NCBI GenBank assembly: GCA_025353485.1
Contig: JANXQO010000027.1
Span: forward strand, 27,159 to 91,158
Reading direction: 5' to 3'
Length of the DNA: 64,000 nucleotides
DNA from: Chitinophagales bacterium
GTDB taxonomy: Bacteria > Bacteroidota > Bacteroidia > Chitinophagales > Chitinophagaceae
Shown: positions 7,392-16,182 of the stretch, piece by piece
Layout: the number at the start of each line of letters is the position of its first letter
How positions within the stretch are numbered: the stretch's first letter is position 1
Translations under genes and position numbers: made by a program
Notes under the pieces: generated by a model
What the model saw: the letters and a program-made list of their open reading frames with translations, nothing else
Database searches by the model: none
Told to the model about the DNA's origin: nothing

Positions 7392-8759
7392 TTACTTCAT
7401 CTCAGCAAAATATTTATGGAAGTAAGGTATTGTTTCTATGCCTTTATAAAAATTAGCAAGGTCAAATTTTTCGTTAGGGCTGTGCAGGTTATCGCTGTCT
7501 AACCCAAAGCCCAAAAAAACAACTTTAATTCCCAATTCTTTTTCAAACAAAGAGCAGATGGGAATACTGCCACCCCCACGTACAGGAATAGGTTTTTTAC
7601 CAAATGTTGTTTCCATTGCTTTTGCTGCTGCCTGGTATGCTTTACTATCAATGGGGGTCATATAAGGTTCACCGCCATGATGCTCAAATGCAGTAACAGT
7701 AACACTTGCAGGAGCGATGCTTTTAAAATACTGCAGCAGCATCTTTGTAATTTTTTGTGAGGATTGATTGGGAACAAGCCGTGCAGAAATTTTTGCAGTT
7801 GCTTTTGATGGCAGTACCGTTTTTGCACCTTCGCCCTGGTATCCTCCCCAAATTCCATTTAATTCAATGGTAGGCCTTATGCCTGTTCTTTCATTTGTTG
7901 CAAACCCTTTCTCTCCCCACAATTCCTTTACGCCAAGATCTTTTTTATACTCCTCCTCATTGTATGGGGCTACTGCCATTAATTTTCTCTCTTCAGCATT
8001 TGCTTCTACAACATCATCATAAAATCCGGGTATGGTTACATGATTATTTTCATCATGACAGGTTGCTATCATCTTTGCTAAAATGGTAATTGGATTTGCA
8101 ACTGCGCCCCCATACACACCACTGTGCAGGTCACGGTTAGGCCCGGTAATTTCTACTTCAATATAACTTAAGCCGCGTACTCCAATATCAATACTTGGAT
8201 TTTCTAAACTTATCATTGCGGTATCGCTAATGAGCACTACATCTGCTTTAAGCAATTCTTTATTTTGCGCAACAAATTTTCCAAGATTGGGAGAGCCAAC
8301 CTCTTCTTCTCCCTCAATAATAAATTTTATGTTGGTTACCATCGTGTTGGTCTGCATCATAGTTTCAAATGCTTTTACATGCATATAAAACTGCCCTTTA
8401 TCATCGCAGGATCCTCTTGCAAAAATTTTCCCGTCTTTAATTACGGGTTCAAAAGGCCCGCTGTGCCAAAGTTCCAGAGGATCGGCCGGCTGGACGTCAT
8501 AATGCCCATACACTAATACCGTTGGTTTGGATGGATCAATTATTTTTTCACCAACTACTACCGGATGTCCGTCAGTTGGATAAATATCTACCTTATCCGC
8601 ACCTGCCTCCAGCATTCTTTGCTTAACTGCTTCGGCACAATTTATTAAATCCTGTTTATGTTCTGTCTTTGCACTGATAGAAGGGATTCTCAGTAACTCA
8701 AGCAATTCTTCTAAAAATCTATCCTTATTCTTTTCCTGGTATTCTTTCCATATTTGCAT
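7392..8759 (-). CDS. M20-family dipeptidase (CNDP/carnosinase-like)
   Basis: A zinc dipeptidase of the M20/M25/M40 superfamily, probably cytoplasmic as no signal peptide is present. Metal-site motifs are visible: VYGHYDVQPADP, ARGSCDDKGQFYMHVKA, and EGEEEVGSPNLGKF with the catalytic Glu pair. The dimerisation domain follows (DLHSGVYGGAVANP). Near the C-terminus, LHSPNEKFDL supplies the last His ligand. The length of 455 residues is normal. A TACTTTCG box lies at 8797-8804. Exact substrates are not predictable. Confidence 0.9.
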   Translation of the reverse strand: MQIWKEYQEKNKDRFLEELLELLRIPSISAKTEHKQDLINCAEAVKQRMLEAGADKVDIYPTDGHPVVVGEKIIDPSKPTVLVYGHYDVQPADPLELWHSGPFEPVIKDGKIFARGSCDDKGQFYMHVKAFETMMQTNTMVTNIKFIIEGEEEVGSPNLGKFVAQNKELLKADVVLISDTAMISLENPSIDIGVRGLSYIEVEITGPNRDLHSGVYGGAVANPITILAKMIATCHDENNHVTIPGFYDDVVEANAEERKLMAVAPYNEEEYKKDLGVKELWGEKGFATNERTGIRPTIELNGIWGGYQGEGAKTVLPSKATAKISARLVPNQSSQKITKMLLQYFKSIAPASVTVTAFEHHGGEPYMTPIDSKAYQAAAKAMETTFGKKPIPVRGGGSIPICSLFEKELGIKVVFLGFGLDSDNLHSPNEKFDLANFYKGIETIPYFHKYFAEMK

Positions 8760-8820
8760 GATGTGCTAATTTAATCCGGTTAAAAATTATGGGTTACGAA
8801 AGTAGGTTTTTAATCTTTAT

Positions 8821-8947
8821 CTGAACCATGATTTAGAGAGATTATTGGATTAACAGAATAGATGAATTTTTGTAATAATGTACTTATCCAAACTAAAAGA
8901 TGCGAAAATTTTTTTAATCTTTTTAATCCTCCCAAATCATGGTTCAG
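8821..8947. repeat. Long inverted repeat with CTGAACCATGATTT ends
   Basis: CTGAACCATGATTT at 8821-8834 is repeated perfectly in inverse orientation at 8934-8947, with partly complementary AT-rich inner arms. It fills most of the 331-bp gap between the dipeptidase and the 9091 gene. Repeats with these ends are, as far as I recall, common between genes in Bacteroidota; I cannot search for copies. The small open frame at 8862-9113 overlaps it and is not believable. Confidence 0.65.
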
Positions 8948-9090
8948 ACAATTAACAGTTCCTGTTAAATATTTTTTTGAAAATAACTCTTTTGTTATTA
9001 TAAATTTGTGTCAGATTGCTTTTCAATTCATCAGCCTTTGTTTTAGTTGTATCATTTTTAAAGATGCCTCTAATCAAAGGCTGAGTCTAT

Positions 9091-9618
9091 TTATGGATAT
9101 ATCATTTTTATAAAACGATATAAAGCCAAAGGGCTAATAAAAATAATATAGAGAATGCCAAAAACTGCGAGCAGCCATTTTACCGAAGAACAAATTGCAG
9201 TAATTGAGGAAATAATTATTGATTGATTTCCACTTAATGTTATAAGCATGCCTGAATTTTCAATCATGTCCAGCAATCCTGCAACCAGAGCTGCCTTGGA
9301 TAGCCCCAAGCCAATGCTCCTTATATTTCCCGAGAAATTTTTTGATAACTCTTTACAGGAATAAAATAAAAAGAGAGAGTAGAAAAAGAGAAGTCCAAAA
9401 TCTATGTAAGTATTTGTTTTAGCAGCCTGTATCTTATCATCAAACTTCCACGCATTTAATATCTTGGACGTATGATAAGTGTTGTAAGCAAATTCAAGAT
9501 TTAAAATTCCTAATGGTGTTTCAGGTGTTTTTAATTTTCTTTGTGTTGGTCTCATTTGCAAAAACACAAATAGGGTGCAGGCTAATAAAAAAAATGCTAT
9601 CAGAATTTTGTTCATCAT
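9091..9618 (-). CDS. Conserved-looking membrane protein of unknown function
   Basis: 175 residues with about four hydrophobic segments: residues 4-21, about 71-88 (IDFGLLFFYSLFLFYS), about 105-118, and a C-terminal one (LLAVFGILYIIFISPLALYRF). No catalytic motif is recognised. It begins 6 bp after the SOD stop and probably belongs to the lptF-like/SOD transcript as its last gene. Function unknown. Confidence 0.7.
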   Translation of the reverse strand: MMNKILIAFFLLACTLFVFLQMRPTQRKLKTPETPLGILNLEFAYNTYHTSKILNAWKFDDKIQAAKTNTYIDFGLLFFYSLFLFYSCKELSKNFSGNIRSIGLGLSKAALVAGLLDMIENSGMLITLSGNQSIIISSITAICSSVKWLLAVFGILYIIFISPLALYRFIKMIYP

Positions 9619-9624
9619 AATTAA

Positions 9625-10386
9625 CTACACCATTTTCTCATAGCGCTGCAATACATAATCCCAATTCACAACATTCCACCAGTTCTCAATATAATCTGCC
9701 CTTTTATTTTGATACTTTAAATAATAGGCATGTTCCCAAACATCTAAACCCAATAGTGGAAAGCCTTTTATATCACTAACATTCATTAAAGGATTATCCT
9801 GATTGGGGGTAGATTGTATCTTGAGGATTTTATTTTTATCTGCGTAAAGCCAAACCCAGCCACTGCCAAAGCGGTTTTTACCTGCATCAGAAAACTGCGT
9901 TTTAAAATTTGTGAAAGAAGTAAAAGTTGTTTCAATGGCCTGCAGCAACTTACCTGTTGGCATATTATTATTTTGTTTAGCACGCATACTTTGCCAAAAC
10001 ATTTCGTGATTATAATGCCCGCCGCCATTGTTACGAATCTTTGCAGAATATTTGGAGACATTTGCAAGAATATCTTCAAGCGAACTTGCAGCATCAATAC
10101 CTTCAGCCTGTGCTGCATCTTTTAAATTTTTTGAATAGGCTGCTGCATGTTTTGTGTAATGTATTTCCATAGTTGTTGCATCAATTACATTTTCCAATGC
10201 ATCATATTTGTAGGGTAATGGCTTTTGATCGAAGCCCGTTTTAAACGGAGATGTAACAACATTTTTAGATGATGAACAGGATTCAAGAAAAGAGCCTAAT
10301 ACTCCTGCACCTATTGTTATTGCAAGCGTACCTTTCACAGAGTTTTTTACAAAATCCCTGCGATCTGATTTAGTTGATGATGACAT
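9625..10386 (-). CDS. Exported Fe/Mn superoxide dismutase (Tat-type lipoprotein signal)
   Basis: Dismutates superoxide. The SOD fold is recognisable from the His-containing IHYTKHAAAYSKNL helix, HYNHEMFWQSM, FGSGWVWLYAD and LDVWEHAYYLKYQNKR, which carries the Asp and His metal ligands. The N-terminus is not a usual SOD start: DRRDFVKN is a twin-arginine-like motif, a hydrophobic stretch follows, and LESCSSS looks like a lipobox. This predicts export in folded, metal-loaded form and lipid anchoring at the envelope. Fe or Mn use cannot be decided. It lies 11 bp downstream of the LptF/LptG-type permease gene. Confidence 0.9.
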   Translation of the reverse strand: MSSSTKSDRRDFVKNSVKGTLAITIGAGVLGSFLESCSSSKNVVTSPFKTGFDQKPLPYKYDALENVIDATTMEIHYTKHAAAYSKNLKDAAQAEGIDAASSLEDILANVSKYSAKIRNNGGGHYNHEMFWQSMRAKQNNNMPTGKLLQAIETTFTSFTNFKTQFSDAGKNRFGSGWVWLYADKNKILKIQSTPNQDNPLMNVSDIKGFPLLGLDVWEHAYYLKYQNKRADYIENWWNVVNWDYVLQRYEKMV

Positions 10387-10397
10387 ATTTTTTTTAT

Positions 10398-11834
10398 TTA
10401 AGTAGATAATTGTTTTTCTTTTTTAAAAATCCCTGATACTTTTTTAAGAAATATATAATAAGCTTCTTTATTAAATAGTTGCGAATCCCTTGTTGCTTTG
10501 TAAGTAAGAAAAATACCCACAGGAAGTAGTACAATAACAGGCAGCCACATACCTGTCATAGGCGTTAAGCTTTGTTGACGTACCAGCTTTTCACCAAATG
10601 TACTTAGCAAATGGAAGATAGTGAAGAAAGTTAGTGCTACAAGAATTGGTAACCCCAATCCGCCCCTTCTAATTATAGAGCCTAACGGGGCGCCAATAAA
10701 AAGCAAAACCAGGCACGCTGCTGATAAGGAAAATTTTCTGTGCCACTCTACTAATAGTGAGCGTTTGTTTACTGTGATATTATCAAACTCTGCACCTGTA
10801 ATTTGCATTACGTTTCGGGAACTGTTTACTGCAATAAGTGAAGTTTGATTTACAATAGATTTTAAAGAATCCGGTATAAGTTCATCGAATGTTTTTACAT
10901 TAATTTTATCTGCCATTGCATTTTGTAATTCACTCTTTTTATACTTACTGTAATTGAAATATGGAGTCATTTCAGTTTGTGTTCTTTTAGCAAAAAGGGC
11001 TTTATTTTTATTTACGGAATCCAGCTCTTTATCAAGCTGCCGAAGCGTTTGCATTTTAAAATTATTTTTATAAAAGCTATCCGGGGTAAACTGTATATCC
11101 AGTTGGCTAAGATCAAATAGTTTGTTATACTCTTTAAAACTCAATCTTACAAATTCATTATTTACTTCACTCATCTGCCCTTTCTCTTCATACCGATAGC
11201 CATTTTGTAATTTGAATTCAAGAAATTTTTTATCATAACTTGTTTTCATTGTTCCTTTTTCAGAGATCACTGTGTTATCCTGCGGGCCATTTGATTGTTC
11301 ATAAATCAAAATACCACCCAACGTTGTTTTATCCTTTTCCTTTTTTGCCACCTTTATTGAAAACCCTTTAAAGCCATTGTAAAACACGCCTTCTTTGAGG
11401 TCGAAAGCCGGGCTCTTACGATAGATGTCGTTATAGATAACAGCAAATTTTAAATTGGCAACGGGAATTACATAATTAGCAAAAAGGAAAGTGATAAAAC
11501 ATAAAACAACCGCAACAAAAAAAAGCGGACGCATAAATCTTAGTAAAGAAATTCCGGATGATTTAACAGCAACCAATTCAAAATTTTCTCCAAGCTTACC
11601 AAAGGTCATTATCGAAGAAAGCAAAATTGCAATTGGCAATGCAAGTGTAACCAGTGTTGCACTTGCATAAATTATAAACTTAGTAAGTGTTACAACATCC
11701 AGCCCCTTGCCAACCAGATCATCAATATACTTCCAGAGGATCTGCATCATAAAAACAAATAGCGTAATAAAAAAAGTAACTATAAACGGGCCTACAAAGG
11801 CTTTAAGAATGAGTTTATCTAACTTTTTAATCAC
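10398..11834 (-). CDS. LptF/LptG-family LPS export permease (YjgP/YjgQ)
   Basis: An inner-membrane subunit of the LptB2FG transporter that extracts lipopolysaccharide. Three N-terminal membrane helices (FIVTFFITLFVFMMQILW; LVTLALPIAILLSSIM; FVAVVLCFITFLFANYVIP) are followed by a periplasmic beta domain of about 230 residues and three C-terminal helices. The cytoplasmic coupling segment GKLGENFELVAVKSSGIS, which contacts LptB, is present. The length of 478 residues suits Bacteroidota LptF/G. It is the first gene of a three-gene run with SOD and a membrane protein. LptF and LptG cannot be distinguished here. Confidence 0.9.
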   Translation of the reverse strand: MIKKLDKLILKAFVGPFIVTFFITLFVFMMQILWKYIDDLVGKGLDVVTLTKFIIYASATLVTLALPIAILLSSIMTFGKLGENFELVAVKSSGISLLRFMRPLFFVAVVLCFITFLFANYVIPVANLKFAVIYNDIYRKSPAFDLKEGVFYNGFKGFSIKVAKKEKDKTTLGGILIYEQSNGPQDNTVISEKGTMKTSYDKKFLEFKLQNGYRYEEKGQMSEVNNEFVRLSFKEYNKLFDLSQLDIQFTPDSFYKNNFKMQTLRQLDKELDSVNKNKALFAKRTQTEMTPYFNYSKYKKSELQNAMADKINVKTFDELIPDSLKSIVNQTSLIAVNSSRNVMQITGAEFDNITVNKRSLLVEWHRKFSLSAACLVLLFIGAPLGSIIRRGGLGLPILVALTFFTIFHLLSTFGEKLVRQQSLTPMTGMWLPVIVLLPVGIFLTYKATRDSQLFNKEAYYIFLKKVSGIFKKEKQLST

Positions 11835-11878
11835 AGAAAAACTATGTTTAACTTTATAAGAAACGTATCTTTTTACAG

Positions 11879-12550
11879 ATGGAAACTATTGCAAAAATAC
11901 AGCTTTCACCACAGGAAACAGAGTTAGTAAAAAATACAATATGGCTTTTGGATAAGCAAAACATTATTAAAAAAGTGTATGCTATGTTTGGCGAACTTAG
12001 TGAAGTAATTAAGTTAGAATTAAAGTCTTCCGGTGATTTATTTCCGGGGAATATTAAAAACCCGAACGGTAAAATTTCAAAAGGAGAAAACTACAAAAAC
12101 CTTCCCTATGTTATATTGGATACTCCTGCATTTTTTGACAAGAAAAATATTTTTGCAATAAGAACAATGTTTTGGTGGGGAAATTTTTTCAGTGTTACGC
12201 TGCATCTGTCAGGAATTTTTAAAGAACAGTTTGCTAAAAATGATTCGGAGTTGTTTTCTTTATTACAAAAAAATAATTTTTTTATTTGTATCAATAAAGA
12301 TGAATGGGAGCATCACTTTGCAGAGGATAACTACCTGCCTGCTTCAACAATAACAGTACCTGAATTTGAAACAATAAATGCGAAAGATTTTTTTAAGGTG
12401 GCAAAAAAGATACCCCTTTCTGAATGGCAGAATGCAAATGAATTTATAATAAATTGTTTCAGGGAAATTATACAGTTACTGCAGATCAGTTACCGAGCCG
12501 GTAAAAAAGATCTTTTATCTGTGTCTCCCAAAGCTGGCTCTGGTCTTTGA
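11879..12550 (+). CDS. Cytoplasmic protein of unknown function, 223 aa
   Basis: No signal peptide or membrane segment. It contains LPYVILDTPAFFDKKNIFAIRTMFWWGNFFSVTLHLSG in the middle, read here as separate short strands, and a helical C-terminus. I recognise no family. It is transcribed divergently from the lptF-type gene with only 44 bp between the starts. Its last 65 nt overlap the 3' end of the convergent START-like gene, so both proteins use the same DNA there. Confidence 0.7.
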   Translation: METIAKIQLSPQETELVKNTIWLLDKQNIIKKVYAMFGELSEVIKLELKSSGDLFPGNIKNPNGKISKGENYKNLPYVILDTPAFFDKKNIFAIRTMFWWGNFFSVTLHLSGIFKEQFAKNDSELFSLLQKNNFFICINKDEWEHHFAEDNYLPASTITVPEFETINAKDFFKVAKKIPLSEWQNANEFIINCFREIIQLLQISYRAGKKDLLSVSPKAGSGL

Positions 12551-12869
12551 TTTCCTTCTTTTCTGCAAAATCAGTTATAGTAAGAATAGTGAGATTTGTT
12601 ACTTCGGATTTATCTATTCTAAATTCAAAATATTCATCCTTTGGAGAATTTATCCAGTGGTAACGGATAAATTTATTTTCTTCACTTTCCATTACTTCTG
12701 CATCTTCTTCTTCTGATCCATCCCATGAAAAACTATACAGTCCGTCTTTCTCATCCACTTTATCTGCAAACCATTCCTGCATGCCGGTTGGGTTTGACAA
12801 AAATTCATACAAAATTCCCGGTGAACATCTAACAGGATATTCTAATGTAAACTTAACTTTCTTACTCAT
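12486..12869 (-). CDS. START-like/SRPBCC-domain protein
   Basis: A 127-residue helix-grip protein. The pattern KVKFTLEYPVRCSPGILYEFL, then NPTGMQEWFADKV and a beta-rich middle, is typical of the AHSA1/START-like proteins of Bacteroidota. Such domains bind hydrophobic ligands or co-chaperone clients; the ligand is unknown. Its 3' end overlaps the opposite-strand gene by 65 bp (12486-12550), yet the conserved fold extends into the overlap (ETQIKDLFYRLGN). Confidence 0.85.
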   Translation of the reverse strand: MSKKVKFTLEYPVRCSPGILYEFLSNPTGMQEWFADKVDEKDGLYSFSWDGSEEEDAEVMESEENKFIRYHWINSPKDEYFEFRIDKSEVTNLTILTITDFAEKKEIKDQSQLWETQIKDLFYRLGN

Positions 12870-13110
12870 CTTTATTATCTGTGTATGTGCAATAATAGAA
12901 AATAAATCAACTAAACAAAATTTTATTTAAGCCGGATAAAAAAAAATTAGTAAAAATTGTATTGATAAAAATTCTTTGGCCTCAATTTGATACTAAATAA
13001 AAAATTTTTTTACATACTTTAAAAGCTATAATTTACGTTATGTGGAATTATTAACAATGTATTAACCACAGCGTGTCCAAATATTTCTTTTAAACCAACC
13101 AATACAGCTT

Positions 13111-13983
13111 ATGAGTATGAGACAACTTAAGATATCCAAATCTATCACTAATCGTGAAAGCCAGAGTTTGGAGAAATATCTTCAGGAAATAGGAAAAGTT
13201 GATCTTATTACTCCCGAAGAGGAAGTAAAACTTGCAGTACTTATTAAACAAGGTGATCAAAAAGCGTTAGACAGGTTAACCAAAGCTAATTTACGTTTCG
13301 TAGTTTCTGTTGCAAAGCAATATCAAAACCAGGGGCTTACTTTACCTGATCTTATAAATGAAGGGAACCTTGGTTTGATAAAAGCAGCACAACGCTTTGA
13401 TGAAACACGTGGATTTAAATTTATTTCTTATGGTGTTTGGTGGATACGCCAAAGTATTTTGCAGGCACTGGCTGAACAGGCAAGAATAGTTCGCTTACCA
13501 TTAAATAAAGTTGGGTTAACAAACCGTATTAGCAGGGCATATTCACAATTAGAACAGGAACTTGAAAGGGAGCCTACACACGAAGAATTAGCTTCTTATT
13601 TAGAAATGGATACGGAGGAAGTAGCAGCAACTTTAAGTGTAGCATCCCGCCATCTCAGTATGGATTCTCCTTTAAGTGATGGTGAAGAAAGTACCCTTAT
13701 TGATGTTCTTCGCAATCCTAATGCCGACAGCAGCGACCTGAAAATAGAATTTAAAGAATCCCTTAAAAAAGAGATAGACCGTTCATTAAGCGCTTTAACC
13801 GAAAGGCAAAAAGATGTAATCCGTTATTTTTTCGGAATTGGAATTGATCATCCTATGAGCCTGGAAGATATCGGCGATCATTTTCATTTAACAAGAGAAA
13901 GAGTAAGGCAAATAAAAGACAAGGCATTAATAAAATTAAGATCAGCCACAAGGTGTGATATGCTAAGAGCATATATGGGATAA
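13111..13983 (+). CDS. rpoD: Primary RNA polymerase sigma factor (sigma-70 group)
   Basis: The housekeeping sigma factor in its Bacteroidota form: 290 residues and no region 1.1. Region 1.2 ([20 protein letters not shown]), region 2 ([49 protein letters not shown]), region 3 ([15 protein letters not shown]) and region 4 with its helix-turn-helix ([19 protein letters not shown]) are in order. The second Met (MRQLKISKS, 13117) is the usual start of the family and may be the true one. A strong hairpin terminator follows at 14011. Confidence 0.96.
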   Translation: MSMRQLKISKSITNRESQSLEKYLQEIGKVDLITPEEEVKLAVLIKQGDQKALDRLTKANLRFVVSVAKQYQNQGLTLPDLINEGNLGLIKAAQRFDETRGFKFISYGVWWIRQSILQALAEQARIVRLPLNKVGLTNRISRAYSQLEQELEREPTHEELASYLEMDTEEVAATLSVASRHLSMDSPLSDGEESTLIDVLRNPNADSSDLKIEFKESLKKEIDRSLSALTERQKDVIRYFFGIGIDHPMSLEDIGDHFHLTRERVRQIKDKALIKLRSATRCDMLRAYMG

Positions 13984-14010
13984 GATTTCTTAATTTTGTT
14001 TCACATATTT

Positions 14011-14047
14011 AAAGTGAATATGACATTAGTTATATTCACTTTTTTAT
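14011..14047 (+). terminator. Rho-independent terminator after rpoD
   Basis: A perfect 11-bp stem (AAAGTGAATAT at 14011-14021, ATATTCACTTT at 14032-14042) with a 10-nt loop, followed by a T-rich run. It lies 27 nt after the rpoD stop and separates it from ffh. Confidence 0.85.
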
Positions 14048-14077
14048 TTTTAAGAATTTTAAAATTTTATATAGATC

Positions 14078-15400
14078 ATGTTTGAATCATTAAGTGATAA
14101 ATTAGATTCCGCTTTTAAAAACCTGAAAGGCCAGGGTAGAATTACAGAATTAAATATTGCTTCTACATTAAAAGAAATACGACGTGCTCTTGTAGATGCC
14201 GACGTGAATTATAAAATTGCAAAAGAGTTCACTGATTCAGTTAAAGAAAAGGCAACCGGTGAAAAGGTTATCAATGCCATAAGCCCGGGGCAATTGATGG
14301 TGAAAATTGTAAAGGATGAACTGGCGGAATTAATGGGCGGTACCGAAAGTGATCTTGATTTGAAAGGCAATCCCACCATCATTTTGATAGCAGGTTTACA
14401 AGGAAGTGGTAAAACAACATTCAGTGGTAAACTGGCAAATTATCTTAAAACAAAAAAAGGAAAATCACCGCTGCTTGTTGCTGCAGATATTTATCGTCCT
14501 GCTGCAATTGAGCAATTAAAAATATTGGGAGAACAGGTTAATGTAGATGTTTACAGTGACCCTGAAAATAAAGATGCCGTTTCAATTGTACAAAATGCTG
14601 TTAAAGAAGCTAAGTCTAAAAATAAAAATGTGATCATCATTGATACTGCCGGTCGCTTAGCAGTTGATGAAGTGATGATGACCGAAGTTGCCAACATTAA
14701 AGCTGCTGTTAATCCGCAGGAGATTTTATTTGTGGTGGATAGTATGACAGGACAGGATGCTGTAAATACTGCCGCTGAATTCAACCGCCGGTTAGATTTC
14801 ACGGGTGTTGTGTTAACAAAGTTGGATGGTGATACAAGAGGTGGTGCGGCTATATCTATTAAATACACAGTTACCAAACCCATAAAGTTTGTAAGCAGTG
14901 GCGAAAAAATGGATACGCTGGATATTTTTTATCCTGAACGTATGGCCCAGCGGATATTAGGCATGGGAGATATTGTGAGCCTGGTAGAAAAGGCGCAGGA
15001 ACAGTTTGATGAAGAACAAGCAAAAAAACTGGAGAAAAGGATCCGTAAAAACCAGTTTGATTTTGAAGATTTTAAAACCCAGTTGCAGCAAATTAAAAAA
15101 ATGGGGAACCTTAAAGATTTGATGGGCATGATACCGGGTGTTGGCAAACAAATAAAAGATATTGATATTAATGATGATTCTTTTAAGGGTATTGAAGCTA
15201 TGATAAACTCTATGACTTTAGAAGAACGCCAGAATCCTGATGTTATAAACCCAGGTCGTAAGCAACGGATAGCCAAGGGGAGTGGAAAGGATATTGCTGA
15301 GCTAAATGCATTTATTAAACAGTTTGAACAGATGAAAGATATGATGAAAATGATGAACAAAATGCCTATGAGCAGGCTTGCAGGGTTGGGTAAAAGATAA
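14078..15400 (+). CDS. ffh: Signal recognition particle GTPase Ffh (SRP54)
   Basis: Binds signal sequences of nascent inner-membrane proteins together with 4.5S RNA and docks to FtsY. The N-domain helices come first, then the G-domain with GLQGSGKTTFSGKLA, DTAGRLAVDE and VLTKLDGDTRGGAAIS. The M-domain has MGMIPGVGKQIKDI and a Met-rich end (MKDMMKMMNKMPMSRL). The length of 440 residues is normal. Next gene: rpsP, 99 bp downstream with a promoter of its own. Confidence 0.97.
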   Translation: MFESLSDKLDSAFKNLKGQGRITELNIASTLKEIRRALVDADVNYKIAKEFTDSVKEKATGEKVINAISPGQLMVKIVKDELAELMGGTESDLDLKGNPTIILIAGLQGSGKTTFSGKLANYLKTKKGKSPLLVAADIYRPAAIEQLKILGEQVNVDVYSDPENKDAVSIVQNAVKEAKSKNKNVIIIDTAGRLAVDEVMMTEVANIKAAVNPQEILFVVDSMTGQDAVNTAAEFNRRLDFTGVVLTKLDGDTRGGAAISIKYTVTKPIKFVSSGEKMDTLDIFYPERMAQRILGMGDIVSLVEKAQEQFDEEQAKKLEKRIRKNQFDFEDFKTQLQQIKKMGNLKDLMGMIPGVGKQIKDIDINDDSFKGIEAMINSMTLEERQNPDVINPGRKQRIAKGSGKDIAELNAFIKQFEQMKDMMKMMNKMPMSRLAGLGKR

Positions 15401-15414
15401 TTTTATTTTTTTCA

Positions 15415-15446
15415 TTTGGATTTTGGGTTCTCACTCCTTATCTTCG
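15415..15446 (+). promoter_or_regulatory. Candidate promoter for rpsP
   Basis: TTTG at 15415-15418 and TATCTTCG at 15439-15446 are separated by 20 nt, fitting the Bacteroidota -33/-7 pattern (TTTG, then TAnnTTTG with one mismatch). The rpsP ATG is 53 nt further on. Confidence 0.5.
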
Positions 15447-15499
15447 CTGTCCTTTAGAAACAAAATTTATTCACAACCCAAAAAAAATTTCTATTTTTT

Positions 15500-16003
15500 A
15501 TGGCTGTAAAAATGAGATTGCAACGGCATGGCTCAAAGAAGAGACCATTTTACTTTATAGTAGTTGCAGACGGACGTAGCCCCCGTGATGGTAAATTCAT
15601 CCAAAAATTAGGCTCTTATAATCCCTTAACCATTCCTGCTACTATACAAATCGACAGGCAAAAAGCATTGGATTGGCTGCACAAAGGTGCACAGCCCACT
15701 GATACTGTACGCAGAATATTAAGCTTTAAAGGAGTATTGTTCCTTAAGCATTTATTACGTGGTGTTAGCCTCGGTTTATTTGATGAAGCAACAGCAATGG
15801 AAAAATTTACCAAGTGGAGTGGAGAGCATGAGCAGGAATTTGCAAAGCGCCAGGAGAGTCACAAAAAAGCAAGACCTAAAGGCACCCAGCCTTTTGTAAA
15901 AAGAGAAGCTCCAAAGAAAACAGAAGAAGCCCCACAAGCTTCTGAAACCGTTTCGCAGGATGCTGATGCAAGTGCTGAAACTGAGCAAAAAACAGAAGAA
16001 TAA
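15500..16003 (+). CDS. rpsP: 30S ribosomal protein S16 with charged C-terminal tail
   Basis: The S16 core ([42 protein letters not shown], stated here by its start and end) occupies about the first 85 residues. About 80 further residues form a Lys/Glu/Ala-rich, probably disordered tail ([14 protein letters not shown]). Extended S16 proteins are known in Bacteroidota. rimM and trmD, its usual operon partners, are not adjacent. A terminator follows at 16023. Confidence 0.95.
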   Translation: MAVKMRLQRHGSKKRPFYFIVVADGRSPRDGKFIQKLGSYNPLTIPATIQIDRQKALDWLHKGAQPTDTVRRILSFKGVLFLKHLLRGVSLGLFDEATAMEKFTKWSGEHEQEFAKRQESHKKARPKGTQPFVKREAPKKTEEAPQASETVSQDADASAETEQKTEE

Positions 16004-16022
16004 AATCTTTATTATAAAGTAT

Positions 16023-16055
16023 AAAAGTCCCGGTTTTTATCTGGACTTTTTTTAT
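16023..16055 (+). terminator. Rho-independent terminator after rpsP
   Basis: AAAAGTCC (16023-16030) pairs with GGACTTTT (16043-16050) and a T-run follows, 20 nt after the rpsP stop. Confidence 0.8.
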
Positions 16056-16182
16056 TGTGGTGATAGTTCTTTCCATAATTTTTTTATCAGCATTGCTAAT
16101 CTGAAGAGGGAGCAGGTGTGCTGGTAGGCAATATGTTGATGAATTGTTGAGAGCAGGAATGGAATTTTACTTCCCTGAATTT

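Noticed and set aside
7230..7502. Forward open frame of 90 codons
   Set aside because: It overlaps the 3' end of the dipeptidase gene on the other strand and shows no family pattern.
8862..9113. Open frame of 83 codons on the + strand
   Set aside because: It lies in the long inverted repeat and has no coding character or homology that I can see.
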